This document shows, in pieces, positions 49,395-62,300 of a stretch of 64,000 nt of DNA. Numbering within the stretch: position 1 is the stretch's first letter; each line of letters opens with the position of its first letter. Origin of the DNA: Ptiloglossa arizonensis (lineage: Eukaryota > Arthropoda > Insecta > Hymenoptera > Colletidae); the NCBI RefSeq assembly GCF_051014685.1, contig NW_027478764.1:124001-188000 (forward strand). Direction: 5' to 3'. The notes under the pieces are model-generated. The model was not told the DNA's origin and searched no databases. It saw only the letters and a program-made list of their open reading frames with translations. The translations under genes were made by a program, and so were the position numbers.

Positions 49395-52171
49395 TTATTC
49401 GTTTCGAGCATCAGAACTGCGAAAATTTTGAGTTTCTCAAGCGTTTCTTACCCCCAAACTGCCATATCTCGCGAACGGATTGACCAATCCGCGTAATTTC
49501 TGTTGCATCCGAAAGTAGAAACTCGCCCGATTACAACGGTATGCGTACTTCTCCCCTAGGCCGTTCTAGTCATTCGTTTCGAGCATCAGAACTGCGAAAA
49601 TTTTGAGTTTCTCAAGCGTTTCTTACCTCCAAACTGCCATATCTCGCGAACGGATTGACCAATCCGCAAAATTTCTGTTGCATTTGAAAGTAGAAGCTCT
49701 CCCGATTACAACGGTATGCGCACTTTTCCCATGGGCCGTCCTTGTCATTCGTTTCGAGCATCAGAACTGCGAAAATTTTGAGTTTCTCAAGCGTTTCTTA
49801 CCTCCAAACTGCCATATCTCGCGAACGGATTGAACAATCCGCAAAATTTCTGTTGCATCTGAAAGTACAAACTCGCTCGATTACAACGGTAGGTGTAGTT
49901 TTCCCATAGGCCGTTCTAGTTGTTCGTTTCGTGCATCAGAACTGCGAAAATTTTGTGTTTCCCAAGCGTTTCTTACATCCAAACTGCCACATCTCGCGAA
50001 CGGATTGACCAATCCGCAAAATTTCTGTTGCATCTGAAAGTAGAAACTCGCCCGATTACAACGGTATGTGTAGTTTTCCGCTAGGCCGTTCCAGTTATTC
50101 GTTTCGAGCATCAGAAATGCGAAAATTTTGAGTTTCTCGAGCGTTTCTTACATCCAAACTGCCACATCTCGCGAACGGATTGACCAATCCGCAAAATTTC
50201 TGTTGCATCTGAAAGTAGAAACTCACCCGATTACAACGGTATGTGTAGTTTTCCCCTAGGCCGTTCCAGTTATTCGTTTCGAGCATCAGAACTGCGAAAA
50301 TTTTGAGTTTCTCAAGCGTTTCTAACCTCCAAACTGCCATATCTCGTGAACGGGTTGACCAATCCGCAAAATTTCTGTTGCATTTGAAAGTAGAAACTCG
50401 CCCGATTACAACGGTATGTGTAGTTTTCCCGTAGGCCGTTCCAGTTATTCGTTTCGAGCATCAGAACTGCGAAAATTTTGAGTTTCTCAATCGTTTCTTA
50501 CCTCCAAACTGCCATATCTCGTGAACGGGTTGACCAATCCGCAAAACTTCTGTTGCATTTGAAAGTAGAAACTCGCCCGATTACAACGGTATGCGTACTT
50601 CTCCCATAGGCCGTTCTAGTCATTCGTTTCGAGCATCAGAACTGCGAAAATTTTGAGTTTCTCAAGCGTTTCTTATCTCCAAACTGCCATATCTCGCGAA
50701 CGGATTGATCAATCCGCAAAATTTCTGTTGCATCTGAAAGTAGAAACTCGCCCGATTACAACGGTAGGTGTAGTTTTCCCCTAGGCCGTTCTAGTTATTC
50801 GTTTCGAGCATCAGAACTGCGAAAATTTTGAGTTTGTCAAGCGTTTCTTACCTCCAAACTGCCATATCTCGCGAACGGATTGACCAATCCGCAAAATTTC
50901 TGTTGCATCTGAAAGTAGAAACTCGCCCGATTACAACGGTATGTGTAGTTTTCCCCTAGGCCGTTCCAGTTATTCGTTTCGAGCATCAGAACTGCGAAAA
51001 TTTTGAGTTTCTCAAGCGTTTCTTACCTCCAAACTGCCATATCTCGCGAACGGATTGACCAATCCGCGTAATTTCTGTTGCATCCGAAAGTAGAAACTCG
51101 CCCGATTACAACGGTATGCGTACTTCTCCCCTAGGCCGTTCTAGTCATTCGTTTCGAGCATCAGAACTACGAAAATTTTGAGTTTCTCAAGCGTTTCTTA
51201 CCTCCAAACTGCCATATCTCGCGAACGGATTGACCAATCCGCAAAATTTCTGTTGCATTTGAAAGTAGAAGCTCTCCCGATTACAACGGTATGCGCACTT
51301 TTCCCATGGGCCGTCCTTGTCATTCGTTTCGAGCATCAGAACTTTGAAAATTTTGAGTTTCTCAAGCGTTTCTTATCTCCAAACTGCCATATCTCGCGAA
51401 CGGATTGATCAATCCGCAAAATTTCTGTTGCATCTGAATGTAGAAACTCGCCCGTTTACAACGGTATGCGTACTTCTCCCCTAGGCCGTTCTAGTCATTC
51501 GTTTCGAGCATCAGAACTGCGAAAATTTTGAGTTTCTCAAGCGTTTCTTTCTTCCAAACTGCCATATCTCGCGAACGGATCGACCAATCCGCAAAATTTC
51601 TGTTGCTTCTGAAAGTAGAAACTCGCCCGACTACAACGGTATGCGCACTTTTCCCCTAGGCCGTTCTAGTTATTCGTTTCGAGCATCAGAACTGCGAAAA
51701 TTTTGAGTTTCTCGAGCGTTTCTTACATCCAAACTGCCACATCTCGCGAACGGATTGACCAATCCGCAAAATTTCTGTTGCATCTGAAAGTAGAAACTCA
51801 CCCGATTACAACGGTATGTGTAGTTTTCCCCTAGGCCGTTCCAGTTATTCGTTTCGAGCATCAGAACTGCGAAAATTTTGAGTTTCTCAAGCGTTTCTAA
51901 CATCCAAACAGCCATATCTCGTGAACGGGTTGACCAATCCGCAAAATTTCTGTTGCATTTGAAAGTAGAAACTCGCCCGATTACAACGGTATGTGTAGTT
52001 TTCCCGTAGGCCGTTCCAGTTATTCGTTTCGAGCATCAGAACTGCGAAAATTTTGAGTTTCTCAATCGTTTCTTACCTCCAAACTGCTATATCTCGTGAA
52101 CGGGTTGACCAATCCGCAAAATTTCTGTTGCATTTGAAAGTAGAAACTCGCCCGATTACAACGGTATGCGC
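49395..52171 (+). repeat. 9-monomer higher-order repeat (1,575 bp), mosaic
   Basis: Bases 49395-49780 recur at 50970-51355 and 50117-50596 recur at 51692-52171, all with offset 1,575. The middle part (about 49.8-50.1 against 51.4-51.7 kb) is replaced by different monomers. Shared markers include agaagctctcccg, cccatgggccgtccttgtc, aaactcacccg and cgtgaacgggttgacc. The pattern fits a tandem duplication followed by gene conversion or replacement of the central monomers. Confidence 0.7.
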
Positions 52172-53504
52172 ACTTTTCCCCTAGGCCGTTCTAGTTATTC
52201 GTTTCGAGCATCAGAACTGCGAAAATTTTGAGTTTCTCAAGCGTTTCTTACATCCAAACGGCCATATCTCGCGAACGGATTGACAAATCCGCATAATTTC
52301 TGTTGCATCTGAAAGTAGAAACTCGCCCGATTACAACGGTATGCGTACTTCTCCCATAGACCGTTCTAGTCATTCGTTTCGAGCATCAGAACTGCGAAAA
52401 TTTTGAGTTTCTCAAGCGTTTCTTATCTCCAAACTGCCATATCTCGCGAACGGATTGATCAATCCGCAAAATTTCTGTTGCATCTGAAAGTAGAAACTCG
52501 CCCGATTACAACGGTATGCGTACTTCTCCCCTAGGCCGTTCTAGTCATTCGTTTCGAGCATCAGAACTGCGAAAATTTTGAGTTTCTCAAGCGTTTCTTA
52601 CTTCCAAACTGCCATATCTCGCGAACGGATTGACCAATCCGCATAATTCCTGTTGCATCTGAAAGTAGAAACTCGCCCGATTACAACGGTATGCGTACTT
52701 CTCCCATAGGCCGTTCTAGTCATTCGTTTCGAGCATCAGAACTGCGAAAATTTTGAGTTCCTCAAGCGTTTCTTATCTCCAAACTGCCATATCTCGCGAA
52801 CGGCTTGATCAATCCGCAAAATTTCTGTTGCATCTGAAAGTAGAAACTCGCCCGATTACAACGGTAGGTGTAGTTTTCCCCTAGGCCGTTCTAGTTATTC
52901 GTTTCGAGCATCAGAACTGCGAAAATTTTGAGTTTCTCAAGCGTTTCTTACTTCCAAACTGCCATATCTCGCGAACGGATCGACCAATCCGCAAAATTTC
53001 TGTTGCTTCTGGAAGTAGAAACTCGCCCGACTACAACGGTATGCGCACTTTTCCCCTAGGCCGTTCTTGTTATTCGTTTCGAGCATCAGAACTGCGAAAA
53101 TTTTGAGTTTCCCAAGGGTTTCTTACATCCAAACTGCCACATCTCGCGAACGGATTGACCAATCCGCGTAATTTCTGTTGCATCCGAAAGTAGAAACTCG
53201 CCCGATTACAACAGTATGTGTAGTTTTCCCCTCGGCCGTTCCAGTTATTCGTTTCGAGCATCAGAAATGCGAAAATTTTGAGTTTCTCGAGCGTTTCTTA
53301 CCTCCAAACTGCCATATCTCGCGAACGGATTGACCAATCCGCAAAATTTCTGTTGCATTTGAAAGTAGAAACTCGCCCGATTCCAACGGTATGCGTACTT
53401 CTCCCCTAGGCCGTTCTAGTCATTCGTTTCGAGCATCAGAACTGCGAAAATTTTGAGTTTCTCAAGCGTTTCTTACCTCCAAACTGCCATATCTCGCGAA
53501 CGGA

Positions 53505-56500
53505 TTGATCAATCCGCAAAATTTCTGTTGCATCTGAAAGTAGAAACTCGCCCGATTCCAACGGTATGCGTACTTCTCCCCTAGGCCGTTCTAGTCATTC
53601 GTTTCGAGCATCAGAACTGCGAAAATTTTGAGTTTCTCAAGCGTTTCTTACTTCCAAACTGCCATATCTCGCGAATGGATCGACCAATCCGCAAAATTTC
53701 TGTTGCTTCTGGAAGTAGAAACTCGCCCGATTCCAACGGTATGCGTACTTCTCCCCTAGGACGTTCTAGTCATTCGTTTCGAGCATCAGAACTGCGAAAA
53801 TTTTGAGTTTCCCAAGGGTTTCTTACATCCAAACTGCCACATCTCGCGAACGGATTGACCAATCCACGTAATTTCTGTTGCATCCGAAAGTAGAAACTCG
53901 CCCGATTACAACGGTATGTGTAGTTTTCCCCTCGGCCGTTCCAGTTATTCGTTTCGAGCATCAGAAATGCGAAAATTTTGAGTTTCTCGAGCGTTTCTTA
54001 CTTCCAAACTGCCATATCTCGCGAACGGATTGACCAATCCGCAAAATTTCTGTTGCATTTGAAAGTAGAAGCTCTCCCGATTACAACGGTATGCGCACAT
54101 TTCCCATGGGCCGTCCTTGTCATTCGTTTCGAGCATCAGAACTTTGAAAATTTTGAGTTTCTCAAGCGTTTCTTATCTCCAAACTGCCATATCTCGCGAA
54201 CGGATTGATCAATCCGCAAAATTTCTGTTGCATCTGAAAGTAGAAACTCGCCCGTTTACAACGGTATGCGTACTTCTCCCCTAGGCCGTTCTAGTCATTC
54301 GTTTCGAGCATCAGAACTGCGAAAATTTTGAGTTTCTCAAGCGTTTCTTACTTCCAAACTGCCATATCTCGCGAACGGATCGACCAATCCGCAAAATTTC
54401 TGTTGCTTCTGAAAGTAGAAACTCGCCCGACTACAACGGTATGCGCACTTTTCCCCTAGGCCGTTCTAGTTGTTCGTTTCGAGCATCAGAACTGCGAAAA
54501 TTTTGTGTTTCCCAAGCGTTTCTTACATCCAAACTGCCACATCTCGCGAACGGATTGACCAATCCGCAAAATTTCTGTTGCATCTGAAAGTAGAAACTCG
54601 CCCGATTACAACGGTAGGTGTAGTTTCCCCTAGGCCGTTCTAGTCATTCGTTTCGAGCATCAGAACTGCGAAAATTTTGAGTTTCTCGAGCGTTTCTTAC
54701 CTCCAAACTGCCATATCTCGCGAACGGATTGACCAATCCGCAAAATTTCTGTTGCATCTGAAAGTAGAAACTCACCCGATTACAACGGTATGTGTAGTTT
54801 TCCCCTAGGCCGTTCCAGTTATTCGTTTCGAGCATCAGAACTGCGAAAATTTTGAGTTTCTCAAGCGTTTCTAACCTCCAAACTGCCATATCTCATGAAC
54901 GGGTTGTCCAATCCGCAAAATTTCTGTTGCATTTGAAAGTAGAAACTCGCCCGATTACAACGGTATGTGTAGTTTTCCCGTAGGCCGTTCCAGTTATTCG
55001 TTTCGAGCATCAGAACTGCGAAAATGTTGAGTTTCTCAATCGTTTCTTACCTCCAAACTGCCATATCTCGTGAACGGGTTGACCAATCCGCAAAATTTCT
55101 GTTGCATCTGAAAGTAGAAACTCGCCCGATTACAACGGTAGGTGTAGTTTTCCCCTAGGCCGTTCTAGTTGTTCGTTTCGAGCATCAGAACTGCGAAAAT
55201 TTTGTGTTTCCCAAGCGTTTCTTACATCCAAACTGCCACATCTCGCGAACGGATTGACCAATCCGCAAAATATCTGTTGCATCTGAAAGTAGAAACTCGC
55301 CCGTTTACAACGGTATGCGTACTTCTCCCCTAGGCCGTTCTAGTCATTCGTTTCGAGCATCAGAACTGCGAAAATTTTGAGTCTCTCAAGCGTTTCTTAC
55401 TTCCAAACTGCCATATCTCGCGAACGGATCGACCAATCCGCAAAATTTCTGTTGCATCTGAAAGTAGAAACTCGCCCGATTCCAACGGTATGCGTACTTC
55501 TCCCCTAGGCCGTTCTAGTCATTCGTTTCGAGCATCAGAACTGCGAAAATTTTGAGTTTCTCAAGCGTTTCTTACTTCCAAACTGCCATATCTCGCGAAT
55601 GGATCGACCAATCCGCAAAATTTCTGTTGCTTCTGGAAGTAGAAACTCGCCCGATTCCAACGGTATGCGTACTTCTCCCCTAGGACGTTCTAGTCATTCG
55701 TTTCGAGCATCAGAACTGCGAAAATTTTGAGTTTCCCAAGGGTTTCTTACATCCAAACTGCCACATCTCGCGAACGGATTGACCAATCCACGTAATTTCT
55801 GTTGCATCCGAAAGTAGAAACTCGCCCGATTACAACGGTATGTGTAGTTTTCCCCTCGGCCGTTCCAGTTATTCGTTTCGAGCATCAGAAATGCGAAAAT
55901 TTTGAGTTTCTCGAGCGTTTCTTACTTCCAAACTGCCATATCTCGCGAACGGATTGACCAATCCGCAAAATTTCTGTTGCATTTGAAAGTAGAAGCTCTC
56001 CCGATTACAACGGTATGCGCACATTTCCCATGGGCCGTCCTTGTCATTCGTTTCGAGCATCAGAACTTTGAAAATTTTGAGTTTCTCAAGCGTTTCTTAT
56101 CTCCAAACTGCCATATCTCGCGAACGGATTGATCAATCCGCAAAATTTCTGTTGCATCTGAAAGTAGAAACTCGCCCGTTTACAACGGTATGCGTACTTC
56201 TCCCCTAGGCCGTTCTAGTCATTCGTTTCGAGCATCAGAACTGCGAAAATTTTGAGTTTCTCAAGCGTTTCTTACTTCCAAACTGCCATATCTCGCGAAC
56301 GGATCGACCAATCCGCAAAATTTCTGTTGCTTCTGAAAGTAGAAACTCGCCCGACTACAACGGTATGCGCACTTTTCCCCTAGGCCGTTCTAGTTGTTCG
56401 TTTCGAGCATCAGAACTGCGAAAATTTTGTGTTTCCCAAGCGTTTCTTACATCCAAACTGCCACATCTCGCGAACGGATTGACCAATCCGCAAAATTTCT

Positions 56501-57657
56501 GTTGCATCTGAAAGTAGAAACTCGCCCGATTACAACGGTAGGTGTAGTTTCCCCTAGGCCGTTCTAGTCATTCGTTTCGAGCATCAGAACTGCGAAAATT
56601 TTGAGTTTCTCGAGCGTTTCTTACCTCCAAACTGCCATATCTCGCGAACGGATTGACCAATCCGCAAAATTTCTGTTGCATCTGAAAGTAGAAACTCACC
56701 CGATTACAACGGTATGTGTAGTTTTCCCCTAGGCCGTTCCAGTTATTCGTTTCGAGCATCAGAACTGCGAAAATTTTGAGTTTCTCAAGCGTTTCTAACC
56801 TCCAAACTGCCATATCTCATGAACGGGTTGTCCAATCCGCAAAATTTCTGTTGCATTTGAAAGTAGAAACTCGCCCGATTACAACGGTATGTGTAGTTTT
56901 CCCGTAGGCCGTTCCAGTTATTCGTTTCGAGCATCAGAACTGCGAAAATGTTGAGTTTCTCAATCGTTTCTTACCTCCAAACTGCCATATCTCGTGAACG
57001 GGTTGACCAATCCGCAAAATTTCTGTTGCATCTGAAAGTAGAAACTCGCCCGATTACAACGGTAGGTGTAGTTTTCCCCTAGGCCGTTCTAGTTGTTCGT
57101 TTCGAGCATCAGAACTGCGAAAATTTTGTGTTTCCCAAGCGTTTCTTACATCCAAACTGCCACATCTCGCGAACGGATTGACCAATCCGCAAAATATCTG
57201 TTGCATCTGAAAGTAGAAACTCGCCCGTTTACAACGGTATGCGTACTTCTCCCCTAGGCCGTTCTAGTCATTCGTTTCGAGCATCAGAACTGCGAAAATT
57301 TTGAGTTTCTCAAGCGTTTCTTACTTCCAAACTGCCATATCTCGCGAACGGATCGACCAATCCGCAAAATTTCTGTTGCATCTGAAAGTAGAAACTCGCC
57401 CGATTCCAACGGTATGCGTACTTCTCCCCTAGGCCGTTCTAGTCATTCGTTTCGAGCATCAGAACTGCGAAAATTTTGAGTTTCTCAAGCGTTTCTTACT
57501 TCCAAACTGCCATATCTCGCGAATGGATCGACCAATCCGCAAAATTTCTGTTGCTTCTGGAAGTAGAAACTCGCCCGATTCCAACGGTATGCGTACTTCT
57601 CCCCTAGGACGTTCTAGTCATTCGTTTCGAGCATCAGAACTGCGAAAATTTTGAGTT
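53505..57657 (+). repeat. 11-monomer higher-order repeat (1,924 bp), about 2.2 copies
   Basis: Bases 53505-55733 recur at 55429-57657 with offset 1,924, which is 11 x 175 minus one base. The missing base is in gtgtagtttcccctagg (54626 and 56550) and is copied faithfully. Other shared rarities are taggacgttctag, cgcgaatggatcgacc, tctggaagtag, actcatgaacgggttgtcc-type units and gaaaatgttgag. Very few differences separate the copies (for example gagtctctcaag at 55380 only), so this is among the youngest expansions in the window. Confidence 0.85.
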
Positions 57658-57722
57658 TCTCAAGCGTTTCTTACTTCCAAACTGCCATATCTCGCGAACG
57701 GATCGACCAATCCGCAAAATTT

Positions 57723-59247
57723 CTGTTGCATCTGAAAGTAGAAACTCGCCCGATTACATCGGTATGCGTACTTTTCCCCTAGGCCGTTCCAGTTATTCGT
57801 TTCGAGCATCAGAAATGCGAAAATTTTGAGTTTCTCGAGCGTTTCTTACATCCAAACTGCCATATCTCGCGAACGGATTGAACAATCCGCAAAATTTCTG
57901 TTGCATCTGAAAGTAGAAACTCGCTCGATTACAACGGTAGGTGTAGTTTTCCCCTAGGCCGTTCTAGTTGTTCGTTTCGAGCATCAGAACTGCGAAAATT
58001 TTGAGTTTCTCAAGCGTTTCTTACTTCCAAACTGCCATATCTCGCGAACGGATTGAACAATCCGCAAAATTTCTGTTGCATCTGAAAGTAGAAACTCGCT
58101 CGATTACAACGGTAGGTGTAGTTTTCCCCTAGGCCGTTCTAGTTGTTCGTTTCGAGCATCAGAACTGCGAAAATTTTGAGTTTCTCAAGCGTTTCTTACT
58201 TCCAAACTGCCATATCTCGCGAACGGATTGACCAATCCGCATAATTTCTGTTGCATCTGAAAGTAGAAACTCGCCCGATTACAACGGTATGCGCACTTTT
58301 TCCCTAGGCCGTTCTAGTTATTCGTTCCGAGCATCAGAACTGCGAAAATTTTGAGTTTCTAAAGCGTTTCTTATCTCCAAACTGTCATATCTCGCGAACG
58401 GATTGATCAATCCGCAAAATTTCTGTTGCATCTGAAAGTAAAAACTCGCCCGATTACAACGGTATGTGTAGTTTTCCCCTGGGCCGTTCCAGTTATTCGT
58501 TTCGAGCATCAGAACTGCGAAAATTTTGAGTTTCTTAAGCGTTTCTTACCTCCAAACTGCCATATCTCGCGAACGGATTGACCAATCCGCAAAATTTCTG
58601 TTGCTTCTGAAAGTAAAAACTCGCCCGATTACAACGGTATGTGTAGTTTTCCCCTGGGCCGTTCCAGTTATTCGTTTCGAGCATCAGAAATGCGAAAATT
58701 TTGAGTTTCTCGAGCGTTTCTTACCTCCAAGCTGCCATATCTCGCGAACGGATTGACCAATCCGCGTAATTTCTGTTGCATCCGAAAGTAGAAACTCGCC
58801 CAATTACATCGGTATGCGTACTTTTCCCCTAGGCCGTTCTAGTTATTCGTTTCGAGCATCAGAACTGCGAAAATTTTGAGTTTCTCGAGCGTTTCTTACC
58901 TCCAAACTGCCACATCTCGCGAACGGATTGACCAATCCGCAAAGTTTCTGTTGCATCTGAAAGTAGAAACTCGCCCGATTACAACGGTATGTGTAGTTTT
59001 CCCCTAGGCCGCTCCAGTTATTCGTTTCGAGCATCAGAAGTGCGAAAATTTTGAGTTTCTCGAGCGTTTCTTACCTTCAAACTGCCATATCTCGCGAACG
59101 TATTGACCAATCCGCATAATTTCTGTTGCATTTGAAAGTAGAAACTCGCTCGATTACAACGGTATGCGCACTTTTCCCCTAGGCCGTTCTAGTTATTCGT
59201 TTCGAGCATCAGAACTGCGAAAATTTTGAGTTTCTCAAGCGTTTCTT
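57723..59247 (+). repeat. Return of the window-opening sequence (matches 1-1350)
   Basis: The unit starting at 57723 matches the first monomer of the window, and 58073-59247 matches 176-1350 with offset 57,897. That offset is 331 x 175 minus 28, and the 28 bases are exactly the known deletions in between. The match ends where acttcc (1351) meets atctcc (59248). It shows that sub-array order is reused on a scale of tens of kilobases. Confidence 0.8.
57898..58247 (+). repeat. Single-monomer (175-bp) tandem duplication
   Basis: Two successive units with ctcgctcgatta, ggtaggtgtag and tctagttgttcg are identical over about their first 157 bases. The corresponding place at 176-350 has one such unit. 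The second copy ends like the original (gaccaatccgcataattt) and the first ends with gaacaatccgcaaaattt. This is the smallest copy-number step seen in the window. Confidence 0.8.
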
Positions 59248-59340
59248 ATCTCCAAACTGCCATATCTCGCGAACGGATTGACCAATCCGCAAAATTTCTG
59301 TTGCATCTGAAAGTAGAAACTCGCTCGATTACAACGGTAT

Positions 59341-62300
59341 GTGTAGTTTTCCCCTAGGCCGTTCTAGTTATTCGTTTCAAGCATCAGAACTGCGCAAATT
59401 TTGAGTTTCTCATGCGTTTCTTACCTCCAAACTGCCATATCTCGCGAACGGATTGACCAATCCGCAAAATTTCTGTTGCATCTGAAAGTACAAACTCGCC
59501 CGATTACAACGGTGTGTAGTTTTCCCCTAGGCCGTTCCAGTTATTCATTTCGAGCATCAGAACTGCGAAAATTTTGAGTTTCATAAGCGTTTCTTACCTC
59601 CAAACTGCCATATCTCGCGAACGGATTGACCGATCCGCAAAATTTCTGTTGCTTCTGAAAGTAAAAACTCGCCCGATTACAACGGTATGTGTAGTTTTCC
59701 CCTGGGCCGTTCCAGTTATTCGTTTCGAGCATCAGAGTTGCGAAAATTTTGAGTTTCTCGAGCGTTTCTTACCTCCAAGCTGCCATATCTCGCGAACGGA
59801 TTGACCAATCCGCGTAATTTCTGTTGCATCCGAAAGTAGAAACTCGCCCGATTACATCGGTATGCGTACTTTTCCCCTAGGCCGTTCTAGTTATTCGTTT
59901 CGAGCATCAGAACTGCGAAAATTTTGAGTTTCTCGAGCGTTTCTTACCTCCAAACTGCCACATCTCGCGAACGGATTGTCCAATCCGCAAAGTTTCTGTT
60001 GCATCTGAAAGTAGAAACTCGCCCGATTACAACGGTATGTGTAGTTTTCCCCTAGGCCGCTCCAGTTATTCGTTTCGAGCATCAGAAGTGCGAAAATTTT
60101 GAGTTTCTCGAGCGTTTCTTACCTTCAAACTGCCATATCTCGCGAACGTATTGACCAATCCGCATAATTTCTGTTGCATTTGAAAGTAGAAACTCGCTCG
60201 ATTACAACGGTATGCGCACTTTTCCCCTAGGCCGTTCTAGTTATTCGTTTCGAGCATCAGAACTGCGAAAATTTTGAGTTTCTCAAGCGTTTCTTATCTC
60301 CAAACTGCCATATCTCGCGAACGGATTGATCAATCCGCAAAATTTCTATTGCATCTGAAAGTAGAAACTCGCCCGATTACAACGGTAGATGCAGTTTTCC
60401 CCTAGGCCGTTCTAGTTATTCGTTTCGAGCATCAGAAATTCGAAAATTTTGAGTTCCTCATGCGTTTCTTACCTCCAAACTGCCATATCTCGCGAACGGA
60501 TTGACCAATTCGCGTAATTTCTGTTGCATCCGAAAGTAGAAACTCGCCCGATTACAACGGTATGCGTACTTCTCCCCTAGGCCGTTCTAGTCATTCGTTT
60601 CGAGCATCAGAACTGCGAAAATTTTGAGTTTCTCATGCGTTTCTTACTTCCAAACTGCCATATCTCGCGAACGGATTGACCAATCCGCAACATTTCTGTT
60701 GCATCTGAAAGTAGAAACTCGCCCGATTACAACGGTGTGTAGTTTTCCCCTAGGCCGTTCCAGTTATTCATTTCGAGCATCAGAACTGCGAAAATTTTGA
60801 GTTTCATAAGCGTTTCTTACCTCCAAACTGCCATATCTCGCGAACGGATTGACCGATCCGCAAAATTTCTGTTGCTTCTGAAAGTAGAAACTCGCCCGAT
60901 TACAACGGTATGTGTAGTTTTCCCCTAGGCCGTTCCAGTTATTCGTGTCGAGCATCAGAACTGCGAAAATTTTGAGTTTCTCAAGCGTTTCTTACATCCA
61001 AACGGCCATATCTCGCGAACGGATTGACCAATCCGCATAATTTCTGTTGCATCTGAAAGTATAAACTCGCAAGATTACAACGGTATGCGCACTTTTCCCC
61101 TAGGCCGCTCTAGTTATTCGTTTCGAGCATCAGAACTGCGAAAATTTTGAGTTTCTCAAGCGTTTCTTACATCCAAACGGCCATATCTCGCGAACAGATT
61201 GACCAATCCGCATAATTTCTGTTGCATCTGAAAGTAGAAACTCGCCCGATTACAACGGTATGCGTACTTCTCCCGTAGGCCGTTCTAGTCATTCGTTTCG
61301 AGCATCAGAACTGCGAAAATTTTGAGTTTCTCAAGCGTTTCTTATCTCCAAACTGCCATATCTCGCGAACGGATTGATCAATCCGCAAAATTTCTGTTGC
61401 ATCTGAAAGTAAAAACTCGCCCGATTACAACGGTATGTGTAGTTTTCCCCTGGGCCGTTCCAGTTATTCGTTTCGAGCATCAGAACTGCGAAAATTTTGA
61501 GTTTCTTAAGCGTTTCTTACCTCCAAACTGCCATATCTCGCGAACGGATTGACCAATCCGCAAAATTTCTGTTGCTTCTGAAAGTAAAAACTCGCCCGAT
61601 TACAACGGTATGTGTAGTTTTCCCCTGGGCCGTTCCAGTTATTCGTTTCGAGCATCAGAAATGCGAAAATTTTGAGTTTCTCGAGCGTTTCTTACCTCCA
61701 AGCTGCCATATCTCGCGAACGGATTGACCAATCCGCGTAATTTCTGTTGCATCCGAAAGTAGAAACTCGCCCGATTACATCGGTATGCGTACTTTTCCCC
61801 TAGGCCGTTCTAGTTATTCGTTTCGAGCATCAGAACTGCGAAAATTTTGAGTTTCTCGAGCGTTTCTTACCTCCAAACTGCCACATCTCGCGAACGGATT
61901 GACCAATCCGCAAAGTTTCTGTTGCATCTGAAAGTAGAAACTCGCCCGATTACAACGGTATGTGTAGTTTTCCCCTAGGCCGCTCCAGTTATTCGTTTCG
62001 AGCATCAGAAGTGCGAAAATTTTGAGTTTCTCGAGCGTTTCTTACCTTCAAACTGCCATATCTCGCGAACGTATTGACCAATCCGCATAATTTCTGTTGC
62101 ATTTGAAAGTAGAAACTCGCTCGATTACAACGGTATGCGCACTTTTCCCCTAGGCCGTTCTAGTTATTCGTTTCGAGCATCAGAACTGCGAAAATTTTGA
62201 GTTTCTCAAGCGTTTCTTATCTCCAAACTGCCATATCTCGCGAACGGATTGACCAATCCGCAAAATTTCTGTTGCATCTGAAAGTAGAAACTCGCCCGAT

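Larger units (their letters stand above)
48125..57722 (+). repeat. Diverged sub-array with private monomer variants
   Basis: X, Y and Z monomers are essentially absent here. Private or enriched variants are attttgtgtttcccaagcg, cccaagggtttc, tgaacgggttgacc, aaactcacccg, cccgtttacaac, cccgattccaac, cccgactacaac, ctcggccgttcc and gaactttgaaaatt. Phase is kept at 175 bp apart from 1-bp losses near 54626 and 56550. The greater variety of monomers suggests an older or less homogenised part of the array. It is bounded by the marker block at 47.7 kb and by the return of the window-opening sequence at 57.72 kb. Two higher-order structures are listed separately. Confidence 0.8.
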
